Below, piece by piece: positions 35,728 to 44,291 of a stretch of DNA of 64,000 bases. Origin of the DNA: Vulcanisaeta souniana JCM 11219 (GTDB lineage Archaea > Thermoproteota > Thermoprotei > Thermoproteales > Thermocladiaceae); assembly GCF_026000775.1 (NCBI RefSeq), contig NZ_AP026830.1, positions 953,056-1,017,055 of the forward strand. Direction: 5' to 3'. Below the pieces are notes generated by a model that worked only from the letters and a program-made list of their open reading frames with translations, ran no database searches and was not told where the DNA came from. Position numbers and translations under genes: made by a program. Position 1 is the first letter of the stretch, and every line of letters begins with the position of its first letter.

Positions 35728-37164
35728 GTGATGCAGGGTAGGCACTTAGTGGCTGATATATTTTATGACATTTACTACAAAAGACTTACGGAGTTGGGTA
35801 ATGACCGTGGATTAGGAAGGGCAGGTACCATGCATAACGCTTTGAGTAAATTCATTGAAGCCAGCGACATTAAGGATCTATGGAAACCATTACCAACACC
35901 TAGTAGGCACAGTGAGACTAAGGCCACAGCCGTTGATGGCGGAGTTAGGGAACTTGAGCTTAGGGATGGTAGCGCCATCATAATTGCTAGGGCGATAGCC
36001 GTCAATAACACCGGTGAGCAACCCATAAAGGATGTCGTTGTTAATTGGGTTCCAGTATTCACACCAGCCATCAAGTGGGTGCTATTGTCATACGTGGAGG
36101 GCGAAGTCGCCTTGAGAGCCATTGAGAGGGGTAAATACGACTTTTTACTACTGGATGGCAGTTTATACGCAAAGATTACGGCATTGATCCACGAACTCAT
36201 CCTAACAAAGGGATTCCTAGACCTTTACTATATACCTGAGGTTATTAGGGCCTTGGAGAACCTATATAACGTTCTTGATAGGGCTAGGGAACTCGGCGTT
36301 AATGTTATTTTTATGTCTAAAGATTCTAAATTGAAGATTTATAAGGATTACATATTATTTAAGGCCCTAAAGGAAATAATACTTAGCGACGTGCCCTTTG
36401 TTAATATTAACAAGGAACTCCTTGATATACTTAATAGAGGTATTGATTGGTATAGCGTTGTATGGATTAGAAACTATAGAAACAAGTTAATAGCATTGGC
36501 TAAGAATTACAACGGTTCCCACAGGGATTTAATAAGGGTGGGTATTAGAATGGCGTTAAGCCAATCAATATCTGACATGATGCTTCTTGAGGAGTTAATT
36601 AGGATGCAGGGTGTTAGGGTTGGGATAACTAGGAAGTTATTAATAGGTGCAATGGACGCCTACCTAAATCACAAATCACTGATTCAAATAGACAATTTGC
36701 TTAAGTTCATTAGGGATAGGATAGAGGATAGCGCTGGATTAAGGACTGTCGATGATTACGGAAACCTAAACATTGATGAGGAACTCGGTATCGTTAGGCG
36801 CGCATTAACGGAGTTCCCAAGGATATTAATGATGTATGTTAAGTTTCATGATAATGATGCCCCAATGGCCGTTGAAATACCTTACTACGACTGGCCATTA
36901 TTTAATCATAGTGTTCCCTGGAAATTATTTTATGATAAGATCGATATTAGTGAGCACCTAGCCCTGCTTATGGATATGTATAGGGATCCCATACATTACA
37001 ACAAGTTATTATGGCTTGCTCATGAGTATGCTAATTTCGGCGAGGATCAATTTCTAGAATATACCATGGCGGCTGTGAATAAGTTAAGGATCCAAACAAA
37101 GAGGAGGTTTGGTATGGCGTTTAACATTGACTTGAGTCCTCAATCGGAGGATGCCCAGGAATAA
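35728..37164 (+). CDS. nurA: NurA-domain 5'-3' nuclease
   Basis: NurA is the nuclease partner of the HerA translocase in DNA end resection with Mre11-Rad50. The NurA core is visible as VDGG with D70 (KATAVDGGVRELEL) and LLDGSLYAKI with D143, the acidic metal-binding residues; further conserved-type blocks follow. At 478 aa it is longer than the usual 330-400 aa, with extra helical sequence in the C-terminal half. No herA, mre11 or rad50 is adjacent; a HerA-type gene is 27 kb away at the window end. Start is GTG 35728 or ATG 35731. Confidence 0.85.
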   Translation: MMQGRHLVADIFYDIYYKRLTELGNDRGLGRAGTMHNALSKFIEASDIKDLWKPLPTPSRHSETKATAVDGGVRELELRDGSAIIIARAIAVNNTGEQPIKDVVVNWVPVFTPAIKWVLLSYVEGEVALRAIERGKYDFLLLDGSLYAKITALIHELILTKGFLDLYYIPEVIRALENLYNVLDRARELGVNVIFMSKDSKLKIYKDYILFKALKEIILSDVPFVNINKELLDILNRGIDWYSVVWIRNYRNKLIALAKNYNGSHRDLIRVGIRMALSQSISDMMLLEELIRMQGVRVGITRKLLIGAMDAYLNHKSLIQIDNLLKFIRDRIEDSAGLRTVDDYGNLNIDEELGIVRRALTEFPRILMMYVKFHDNDAPMAVEIPYYDWPLFNHSVPWKLFYDKIDISEHLALLMDMYRDPIHYNKLLWLAHEYANFGEDQFLEYTMAAVNKLRIQTKRRFGMAFNIDLSPQSEDAQE

Positions 37165-37181
37165 AGTCACCTTTGATTAAT

Positions 37182-37643
37182 TCAGAAATGCACTAAGTAT
37201 CTAATAACTCCTTGGTAACCTGCCAATCTGACAATATTTATCTCTATGTAGCTTACGTACTTAAAGGCAACTATTTTCAGGAAATTCTTTATATCATTAA
37301 CATGGATATACGCTGAAAACACAATATTACCCCTGCCCTCCAGCGATGTGCCATCAACCTCATTATTTACTAAGTCAGGTAGTTCGAGTTCATTGTATTG
37401 CCATGGTTCCGTATCAAGCCTTATGGCATATAACTTCTCTATGGTTTTTCTGCCAAGCTTTAACTCATTTATTTTATTGATGAGGATCTTCTCATCAATG
37501 TTCAGAGGCAGGGATAGGTATGCCAATTCCTCATTAACGAAAAACTTATGTGGAGGTACCTTAAATGAATTGATCTCTACGCCGTTGACGATCTCCTTAA
37601 CTTTAATTGACGATCTTAGGTACTCAGGAATCGATGACGACAT
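37182..37643 (-). CDS. Hypothetical protein
   Basis: About 153 aa from ATG 37643; CTTTTTAACC near 37665-37675 lies ~26 nt upstream, supporting that start over 37652. The protein is soluble, with an Ile/Val-rich beta pattern and a lysine-rich middle (LNIDEKILINKINELKLGRKTIEKLYAI). No family was recognised. It converges on nurA with only 17 bases between stops. Confidence 0.6.
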   Translation of the reverse strand: MSSSIPEYLRSSIKVKEIVNGVEINSFKVPPHKFFVNEELAYLSLPLNIDEKILINKINELKLGRKTIEKLYAIRLDTEPWQYNELELPDLVNNEVDGTSLEGRGNIVFSAYIHVNDIKNFLKIVAFKYVSYIEINIVRLAGYQGVIRYLVHF

Positions 37644-37679
37644 TACCTTCAAGGCTAGGTAACGGGTTAAAAAGCTATC

Positions 37680-38945
37680 TTATTGTGGTTTTTCAATAAA
37701 CAATGGCCTGTTCAGAATGACCTCCACCTCATCACCCTCATCAAACCCTTCCCTATTTTCAGGGATTACGAGGATACCGTTACCCCTAACTAACGTGCTT
37801 AACACCCCGCTTCCCGTCAATGCCAGTGGTTCTACGTATACCTTGCCGTCTTTACCCATGTAAGCCATAACTCTCACAAAGGACCTGGTATTTACAGGCG
37901 TTGACACTCTCCTTGTAAGAATGCCCCTAACGGTGGGTTTAGGATCATCAGTAGCGTTCATCATATGGAGCAGCACTGGTCTCACGAGAACATCAAACCC
38001 AGTTGCGGCGGCAACAGGGAATCCGCTGAGCATGAATACTGGCTTACCATTAACCACCGCGATACTATTTGGTTTTCCGGGCCTAATTGAAAGGCCGTGG
38101 CTTATGTACTCAGGGTTTAATCTCATCACTGCCTTTATTGTATAGTCAACCTTACCTACCGACACACCCCCCGTAGTTATCACGGCATCGTGATCCCCAA
38201 GGGCATTACCCACGATCCTAGCGATCCCATCCTCATCATCACCCACAATACCCAGATACATTGGTTCGCAACCAAGGGATCTGAGCAATCCATCTATTAC
38301 GAACCTAGAGCTATTAATTACCTTACCAGGCGGTGGCCCATTTATTGGTGCATCAACTACCTCGATTAACTCATTACCAGTGCTTATTATCGCGATCCTC
38401 GGTGAAAATACCCTAACTTTATAAATGCCCATTGACGCCAACACCCCTAGGTCCCAGGGGAGCAATTTCATACCCCTCCTAAGCATTGTTTCATTAGCCC
38501 TGACGTCCTCCCCCCTCCTTGATACATTACCCATTGGCGGCGCAGGTCTTAATACCTCAACTAGGTTCCCTGATCTACGTGAATCCTCATACATCACTAC
38601 TGCATCAGCATTAATTGGCAATGGGGCACCCGTGCTAATTTCAACGGCTTCACCGGGATTCAGGACATACTTGCTTGGGTCATCGCCAACCGCCATGAAT
38701 CCAATTACCCTTAGTGTTATTGGATTGGTTGGTGACGCCCCAAAGGTGTCCACGCTCCTGACCGCATAACCATCAACCGCTGATCTATTAAATCCAGGTA
38801 CATCAAACCTAGCCGTTACATCCTCAGCTAAGTACTTATTAAGCGCCTCGGTTATTGCCATCTCAATAATCCTAGGCACGTGCCTAATGTACTTAATCAC
38901 TTCATTAAGGACCTGGTCCACAGTCATTGTCTCCTTAAAGCCCAT
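37680..38945 (-). CDS. moeA: Molybdopterin molybdenumtransferase (MoeA)
   Basis: Inserts molybdate (or tungstate) into adenylylated molybdopterin. The family's four domains are visible, with VPGFNRSAVDGYAV at residues ~48-61, GNELIEV near 185, the MoCF motif TTGGVSVGKVDYT near 255, and LSGFPVAA near 304. Length (421 aa) is that of archaeal MoeA. Tungsten enzymes are common in hyperthermophilic crenarchaea. No other moa/moe gene is nearby. Confidence 0.95.
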   Translation of the reverse strand: MGFKETMTVDQVLNEVIKYIRHVPRIIEMAITEALNKYLAEDVTARFDVPGFNRSAVDGYAVRSVDTFGASPTNPITLRVIGFMAVGDDPSKYVLNPGEAVEISTGAPLPINADAVVMYEDSRRSGNLVEVLRPAPPMGNVSRRGEDVRANETMLRRGMKLLPWDLGVLASMGIYKVRVFSPRIAIISTGNELIEVVDAPINGPPPGKVINSSRFVIDGLLRSLGCEPMYLGIVGDDEDGIARIVGNALGDHDAVITTGGVSVGKVDYTIKAVMRLNPEYISHGLSIRPGKPNSIAVVNGKPVFMLSGFPVAAATGFDVLVRPVLLHMMNATDDPKPTVRGILTRRVSTPVNTRSFVRVMAYMGKDGKVYVEPLALTGSGVLSTLVRGNGILVIPENREGFDEGDEVEVILNRPLFIEKPQ

Positions 38946-39029
38946 GTTGAGTACCTAGTGCCGTGGTGTCATATAATTTTAACCAGGTTGTTAAAATGAC
39001 TTAAAAATGAGGCAATCATTGAAATCCAT

Positions 39030-39494
39030 GTGAGTTCAACAATCCTCAGGGCACCACCCAGGATTAAGGTTCTTGAGGCCCTTGGGGCCATTGCTGATGG
39101 CAGGATTGAGGTAGTTAACGAGAATGAGGCGCTGGTTCGATCATCGGATGGAACCAGGACATATAAAGTCTATGTGGATGTCTCTAGAAGGGAGGTCGAC
39201 AGTACAGATAATGGGACTGTGTATAGGGGTTACGTTGGTTATCCAATAGTCTCATTCCTAATGATTAAGAAGTTATTACCGATTAATGAGAATTTAATGC
39301 AGTCACTGAGGGGTATACCCTGGAAGAAACTAAATGAGGAATATAAGAACTATGCCAAGGTTATGGAGGTAATAATTAGGGATAGGAGATTAAACGAGAT
39401 CGAGGTGAATAAATACATTGATCAAGTATTATCAGTATTAAGGCGTATGAACCTTAAGCGTATTCAGAGATATAACGAGGTCGCTGAGGAGTAG
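39030..39494 (+). CDS. Hypothetical conserved-looking protein
   Basis: A 154-aa soluble basic protein starting at GTG 39030. It has a beta-rich first half (ADGRIEVVNENEALVRSSDGTRTYKVYVDV with a wing-like turn) and a helical second half rich in Lys, Arg and Asn. TTAAAAATG near 39001 could be its TATA region. It faces the convergent Cas4-like gene (stops 9 bases apart). No function recognised; DNA or RNA binding is possible from the basic helical end. Confidence 0.6.
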   Translation: MSSTILRAPPRIKVLEALGAIADGRIEVVNENEALVRSSDGTRTYKVYVDVSRREVDSTDNGTVYRGYVGYPIVSFLMIKKLLPINENLMQSLRGIPWKKLNEEYKNYAKVMEVIIRDRRLNEIEVNKYIDQVLSVLRRMNLKRIQRYNEVAEE

Positions 39495-39502
39495 CATAGG
39501 GC

Positions 39503-40270
39503 CTAGGTCCTATCCCGTACATCCGCATTACTAGGCGTGTAAACCCTGAATGGGCATCTATCGTTAAATTCACACGTAGCGCATTTACCAATTGTCGGCG
39601 ATGCCCCTGGCTCTCTATGCATTAGCCAGTAATCCAAGGCCCATTTAAGATGGGCCTCTATTGACCTATCAAACCCATTAATATAGATCACGAAATCCCT
39701 AAACTTAACCTTGGCAGGAACCTCCATGGTGCTCACTAAATACTTAATTGCTGCGGAGTATATGTTTTTGCGCAACTTCTCTGTGGCACTAGAATCGCGT
39801 TTTGTCTTTATTACCATGACCAGGGGATCCACACCTAAACCCAGCTTATTTACTAGGTACGCGTATAATTGCGCCTGCACGTACTCACTATCAAATAGTC
39901 TATCCAGCCATCTATTACTTGTCTTTAACTCAATAACAGCCTTGGCAACTCCCTTCATGAACAACACGGCGTCTGGTATACCTATTACGGTGATTTCATT
40001 AATATTGACCATTAATGGCAATGTTGCTATTACGAGCTCGTTGTTCCTAACCGCATTCACCAGCCCCTCCACGCTAACCCTACTTCCCTTAAAAACCTCA
40101 TCGTGAATTATTATCCCCATTTCCATGGCTGGGGTTTGAATTTTACCCTCAATAATCGATAGGTGTAGCTTATACTCACAATATAGTTGTTGGGCTATTT
40201 CGGAAACAGTTATGTAATTCCTACCAAACCTAATTACAGGGCCACTCACCAAGGCAATACTAATCAACAT
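39503..40270 (-). CDS. Cas4/RecB-like PD-(D/E)xK nuclease with Fe-S cluster, solitary
   Basis: RecB-family nuclease core: C31 in the N-terminal helix, H56 (HDEVF), D100 (IGIPDAVLF), E114-x-K116 (ELKTS) and QAQLYAY at 132-138. The C terminus has CATCEFNDRCP, completing the four cysteines of a [4Fe-4S] cluster as in Cas4. No cas1, cas2, other cas gene or CRISPR array occurs in the window, so this is a stand-alone Cas4-like protein, a group also found in viruses and in archaeal DNA repair contexts. Function beyond nuclease activity is unknown. Confidence 0.85.
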   Translation of the reverse strand: MLISIALVSGPVIRFGRNYITVSEIAQQLYCEYKLHLSIIEGKIQTPAMEMGIIIHDEVFKGSRVSVEGLVNAVRNNELVIATLPLMVNINEITVIGIPDAVLFMKGVAKAVIELKTSNRWLDRLFDSEYVQAQLYAYLVNKLGLGVDPLVMVIKTKRDSSATEKLRKNIYSAAIKYLVSTMEVPAKVKFRDFVIYINGFDRSIEAHLKWALDYWLMHREPGASPTIGKCATCEFNDRCPFRVYTPSNADVRDRT

Positions 40271-40306
40271 GTAATCATTAATAAGAATAGCGTGTGTTCA
40301 CTATTT

Positions 40307-40696
40307 TCAATCACCCTTAACTGCTATGAGGGATATCTCTATCAATGCGCCGCTAGGTAAGTTACTCACCTCAACAGTAATACGCGCCGGTGGGTTCTCC
40401 TTGAAATACCTTGAATAAACCTCATTGAACTCTGAGAACCTACTTAAGTCCTTGAGTGCCACGAATACCCAAGCCACGTCAACCAGGGAATAACCCGCAG
40501 TCTCAAGTATGGCTTTGATATTCTCGAGAATTCTCTCGGTCTGTTCCCTAATACCGCCTTTAATTAATTGCCCCGTGAATGGGTCGATGGGTATCTGTCC
40601 ACTAACGAAGAGGGTATTACCAACACGCACTGCCTGCGAGTAAGGACCTATTGGTTTGGGGGCTTTGTCTGTGAACACTGTTGTCCTCGGCATTAC
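40307..40696 (-). CDS. ridA: RidA-family enamine/imine deaminase
   Basis: YjgF/YER057c/UK114 protein. The signature [21 protein letters not shown] is followed by the conserved Arg of [14 protein letters not shown]. RidA hydrolyses the reactive enamine/imine products released by PLP dehydratases. It lies 18 bases downstream of the threonine dehydratase gene on the same strand, so the two form an operon with matched roles. The upstream Met at 40708 is possible but MPRTTVF at 40696 fits the family. Confidence 0.95.
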   Translation of the reverse strand, partial: VMPRTTVFTDKAPKPIGPYSQAVRVGNTLFVSGQIPIDPFTGQLIKGGIREQTERILENIKAILETAGYSLVDVAWVFVALKDLSRFSEFNEVYSRYFKENPPARITVEVSNLPSGALIEISLIAVKGD

Positions 40697-40725
40697 TAAT
40701 GAATACAATCACGTCCTTTAAAGCA

Positions 40726-41964
40726 TTACGGCTTTTCAATATTAAAGGTAAAGCCGAGTTCCCTAAGCCTACTAATGACCTTGTTCGCGGCATCCTCCTC
40801 GGGTGGTAGTTCCACGATGAATGATACCTCGGCGTAACCCGGCGTTATTGTTGGATCAAACCTCTCATGAAAAACATCAAGCACATTAACCCCTAGTTCA
40901 CCCAGGGTTGTAGTGACTTTACCAAGCATGCCCGGCCTATCCGGTAATAAACCACTTATCTTCACGATCCTGCCCTCGAGAGCCAATGCCTTACTAATGA
41001 CCCTAAACAACATACTCATGTCTATATTACCTCCGCTCACGACAACCACCGCATTGCCACTGACCTTGACCTTATTACTAATTAACGCAGCCACGCTAGC
41101 CGCACCTGCGCCCTCAGCAATTACCTTAGTGCTTTCCGCGATTGTCAGGATCGCCTTAGCGATCTCTAGGTCATTGACTAGCGTGATATCATCGAGTAAC
41201 TCACTCATTAGCTTAAAGGTTAGGTCGCCGATCCTCTTGACAGCAATACCATCCGCTATCGTATCAACCCTCTCTACGGAGATAATCCTACCGTTCCTGA
41301 GACTTAGGTAGGCTCCTGGTGCGCCCTCACTTTGGACACCGATCACCCTAACCTTCGGATTTACGGTCTTAATTACCGAGGCAATACCGGAAATTAAGCC
41401 CCCACCACCAATAGGCACTATTACATAATCAACATTACTTAGGTCCTCGAGGATCTCAAACCCGATAGTACCCTGGCCCGCAACTACGTCTATGTCATTG
41501 TAGGCATGTACGTAGTATGCGCCTAATTCCTTGGCTAGTTTTGTTGCGTATTCCTCGGCCTCACTATAGGACTCCCCATGGAGTATTACGTCCGCCCCAT
41601 ACCTCTTGGTTCTGGCTATCTTGATCCAGGGGGTGTATTGGGGCATGACTACGGTTGCCTTTATACCAACGAGGCTTGCCGAGTAAGCTACTCCTTGGGC
41701 GTGATTACCAGCCGATGCCGTGATAACGTGGCCAACACCAAGCCTCTTAACGATATTATTTATTGCGAAATAAGCGCCCCTAACTTTGAAGGAGCCTGTT
41801 TTCTGAAGAGACTCAAGTTTCAACCAAACATTTGCGCCGGCCACATTACTCAGGGTCTCTGACCTGATCAATGGTGTCCTATGTACAAGGCCCTTTGATT
41901 GCGCATCCTTAATAATCCTCAATGCCTCAAGGGCTCTTTCGTATACCTCACGTGGGGTTACCAC
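40726..41964 (-). CDS. ilvA: Threonine dehydratase (threonine ammonia-lyase) with ACT domain
   Basis: PLP enzyme converting threonine to 2-oxobutanoate, the first step towards isoleucine, or serine to pyruvate. KLESLQKTGSFKVRGA supplies the PLP lysine, VPIGGGGLISGIA binds the phosphate, and the C-terminal ~80 residues are an ACT domain (VKISGLLPDRPGMLGKVTTTL), typically the site of isoleucine or valine control. Length 412 aa is that of the TdcB/IlvA short form. It is followed by ridA and has a divergent HypE-like gene upstream. Confidence 0.95.
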   Translation of the reverse strand: MVTPREVYERALEALRIIKDAQSKGLVHRTPLIRSETLSNVAGANVWLKLESLQKTGSFKVRGAYFAINNIVKRLGVGHVITASAGNHAQGVAYSASLVGIKATVVMPQYTPWIKIARTKRYGADVILHGESYSEAEEYATKLAKELGAYYVHAYNDIDVVAGQGTIGFEILEDLSNVDYVIVPIGGGGLISGIASVIKTVNPKVRVIGVQSEGAPGAYLSLRNGRIISVERVDTIADGIAVKRIGDLTFKLMSELLDDITLVNDLEIAKAILTIAESTKVIAEGAGAASVAALISNKVKVSGNAVVVVSGGNIDMSMLFRVISKALALEGRIVKISGLLPDRPGMLGKVTTTLGELGVNVLDVFHERFDPTITPGYAEVSFIVELPPEEDAANKVISRLRELGFTFNIEKP

Positions 41965-42049
41965 GGCTTAACAGCACGATTACTGTTGTAATAAGCCTTT
42001 CCTCGTCATTACTAATGACTTTAATATAGACCGGGTAGCTGGTTTCTTG

Positions 42050-43048
42050 ATGGTTAAGTTGAGTAATGATGTTTTGAGGAGGATTGTTTTTACGAACCTG
42101 GGTGTTGAGGATCATGATGTGATCATTGGCCCTAGGGTGGGTGAGGACGCGGCCATAGTTAGGATCGGCAATGGGTATATGGCGATACACACGGATCCAA
42201 TAACAGGTGCAGTTGAAGGTATTGGTTGGCTAGCGATAAACATTGTGGCGAATGACATTGCGGTCAGAGGTATTAAGCCAAGGTGGTTCTTACTGACGCT
42301 ATTACTACCCCATGGCATTAATGAGGGTGATATTGAGAAAATAATGATTGATGTCAATAGGGCTTTGGCGGAATTGAATGGTTCATTAATTGGTGGGCAC
42401 ACGGAAATAACGCCAGGTATTGATAGAGTCATTGCATCAACAACCGCCATAGGCGTTGGTGAGCACTACGTAACTACCTCAGGGGCTAAACCCGGTGATT
42501 TAGTGCTTGTGACTAAGTACATAGCCCTGGAGGGCACTGCGGTCTTAGCCACCGACTTTGAGAATGAGTTAGTGAGGAGGGGCGTGCCTAGGGAAGTTAT
42601 TAACAGGGCGAAGGGATTTGTTAAAGAGGTAAGTGTTGTTAGGGAGGCCCTTGAGATTGCCGACCTTGCCAGTGCAATGCATGATCCGACAGAGGGAGGC
42701 CTGCTCCAAGGCTTGCTTGAGATCGCGGAGGCCAGTGATGTTAAGCTAAGAATCGATATTGATAAGGTACCCATACTCCCTGAGACACGGCAAATATTTA
42801 GTGCATTAAACATGGATCCACTTGCATCACTCAGCTCAGGCGCTCTGGTGGCTACAATACCAAGGGAACGCATACACACAGCTGGCGTTAAACTGAGCAA
42901 ACTGGGCATTAATTATTCAATAATTGGTGAAGTGGTGGAGGGTAAGCCCAGTATTGAGGTTGTTAAGGATGACAGAATAGTTAATGAGGTCAATGGGTTC
43001 ATTGAGGACGATGTGATGGGACTATGGCACAGAAAATACGGTGGGTAA
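42050..43048 (+). CDS. AIR synthase-related protein (HypE/ThiL-like)
   Basis: Two-domain PurM-fold protein. The N-terminal domain has GPRVGEDAAIVRIGNGYMAIHTDPI and the C-terminal one has MHDPTEGGLLQGLLEIAEAS, the signature of the HypE/SelD/PurM group. It looks most like HypE but lacks the C-terminal Cys of hydrogenase maturation HypE (the protein ends LWHRKYGG), so its role is uncertain. CTTTAATATA near 42019-42029 lies ~26 nt from ATG 42050, favouring it over TTG 42047. The substrate is unknown; no hydrogenase genes are visible. Confidence 0.78.
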   Translation: MVKLSNDVLRRIVFTNLGVEDHDVIIGPRVGEDAAIVRIGNGYMAIHTDPITGAVEGIGWLAINIVANDIAVRGIKPRWFLLTLLLPHGINEGDIEKIMIDVNRALAELNGSLIGGHTEITPGIDRVIASTTAIGVGEHYVTTSGAKPGDLVLVTKYIALEGTAVLATDFENELVRRGVPREVINRAKGFVKEVSVVREALEIADLASAMHDPTEGGLLQGLLEIAEASDVKLRIDIDKVPILPETRQIFSALNMDPLASLSSGALVATIPRERIHTAGVKLSKLGINYSIIGEVVEGKPSIEVVKDDRIVNEVNGFIEDDVMGLWHRKYGG

Positions 43049-43103
43049 ATACATTGTGGTTAGATTTCATATTTAAATACATGAATTAAAAGTATATACC
43101 AAT

Positions 43104-44267
43104 ATGGAGGTCTTGGCGCCACCGAATTGGGACGTCGCAATAAATAGGGCGAAGTTAGCCAACGTATCGGTTTTCGAAATACTAAAGAAACACCCATACC
43201 TACTGGACCTAGCTAAGGAGCTTAGGAAGGCGAAGGAGGAGGTAATTAAGAACTTCGATTATTACATAGACTTGACCAGGAAGTCTGTGGAAAAAATAGG
43301 CGGTAGGTTTTACCTCGCTGAAACGCCTGATGAGGCTAAGGAAATCGTGGGAAAAATCGTGGGTAATAGCAAGGTTATTGTTATGAGCAAGAATAACGTG
43401 GCTACTGAGACGGGGCTTAGGCCATACCTGGAGAAGCTGGGTAATGAGGTTTGGGAGACCGACCTTGGAGAATTCCTGGTGCAGGTGGCTAATGAGGAAC
43501 CAAGTCATATACTTGCTCCAGCTCTTCACATGACCAAGGAGAGGATTGCCGAGGTAATGAAGGAGAAACTTGGAATCGAAGTTCCACCGGATCCAGTGGC
43601 AGTTGCGCAGAGGGCCAGGGAGTTCCTTAGGGATAAGTTCCTCAGGGCTAATGTGGGCATCACTGGGGCAAACGCCATAGCGGCTGACACGGGTGCCGTA
43701 TTGCTCGTTGAAAATGAGGGTAACATAAGGATGACAAGCGTATTACCCCCAGTGCATATTGTGTATGACGGTATCGAGAAAATCGTACCCACACTATACT
43801 ACGCAATGGTTGAGACACTCGTGCAGTCGGCATATGCTGGACTTTACCCGCCGACCTATGTGAATTTAACCGCTGGACCAAGTAGCACAGCTGATGTGGA
43901 GATGTTCAGGGTCTCTCCTGCCCAGGGACCCAAGGAGTTTTACATGATCCTACTTGACAATGGAAGAATGAAGGCAGCGAAGGATCCCGTGCTTTGGGAG
44001 ATACTACTATGTGTAAGGTGCGGTCGATGCAGCATGCATTGTCCCACATACTGGGCCATAGGACCAAGATTTGGTAAGCCACCATACACAGGGCCGATGG
44101 GCATTCCATGGACTGCAGTAACTAGGGGCGTAACAGAAGCCGGCCCCGCAGCCATGTTATGCGCTCATTCAGGTAACTGCAAGGATGTTTGTCCAATGGG
44201 GATTAACCTACCTAAATTAATACTTCACGTTAAGGGTGAATACCTAAAACAAGTAATGAAGAAATAA
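43104..44267 (+). CDS. LutB-like iron-sulfur protein (lactate utilisation family)
   Basis: N-terminal LUD domain (about residues 60-290; AADTGAVLLVENEGN and VHIVYDGIEKIVPT are family-like) and a C-terminal dicluster ferredoxin region: CVRCGRCSMHCP near 312 and CAHSGNCKDVCP near 360. LutB acts with LutA and LutC in oxidation of L-lactate. At 387 aa it is shorter than bacterial LutB (~470 aa). No LutA or LutC neighbours are seen. ATTTAAATAC near 43070 places a leaderless start at ATG 43104. Confidence 0.82.
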   Translation: MEVLAPPNWDVAINRAKLANVSVFEILKKHPYLLDLAKELRKAKEEVIKNFDYYIDLTRKSVEKIGGRFYLAETPDEAKEIVGKIVGNSKVIVMSKNNVATETGLRPYLEKLGNEVWETDLGEFLVQVANEEPSHILAPALHMTKERIAEVMKEKLGIEVPPDPVAVAQRAREFLRDKFLRANVGITGANAIAADTGAVLLVENEGNIRMTSVLPPVHIVYDGIEKIVPTLYYAMVETLVQSAYAGLYPPTYVNLTAGPSSTADVEMFRVSPAQGPKEFYMILLDNGRMKAAKDPVLWEILLCVRCGRCSMHCPTYWAIGPRFGKPPYTGPMGIPWTAVTRGVTEAGPAAMLCAHSGNCKDVCPMGINLPKLILHVKGEYLKQVMKK

Positions 44268-44291
44268 TATTAAGTTAAATTACATTTAAAC

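Noticed and set aside
39503-40270. CRISPR-Cas locus suggested by the Cas4-like gene
   Set aside because: No regularly spaced repeats and no other cas gene were found anywhere in the window.
42112-42909. Two long minus-strand open frames opposite the HypE-like gene
   Set aside because: The plus-strand frame carries the PurM-fold motifs; the opposite frames are its complement.
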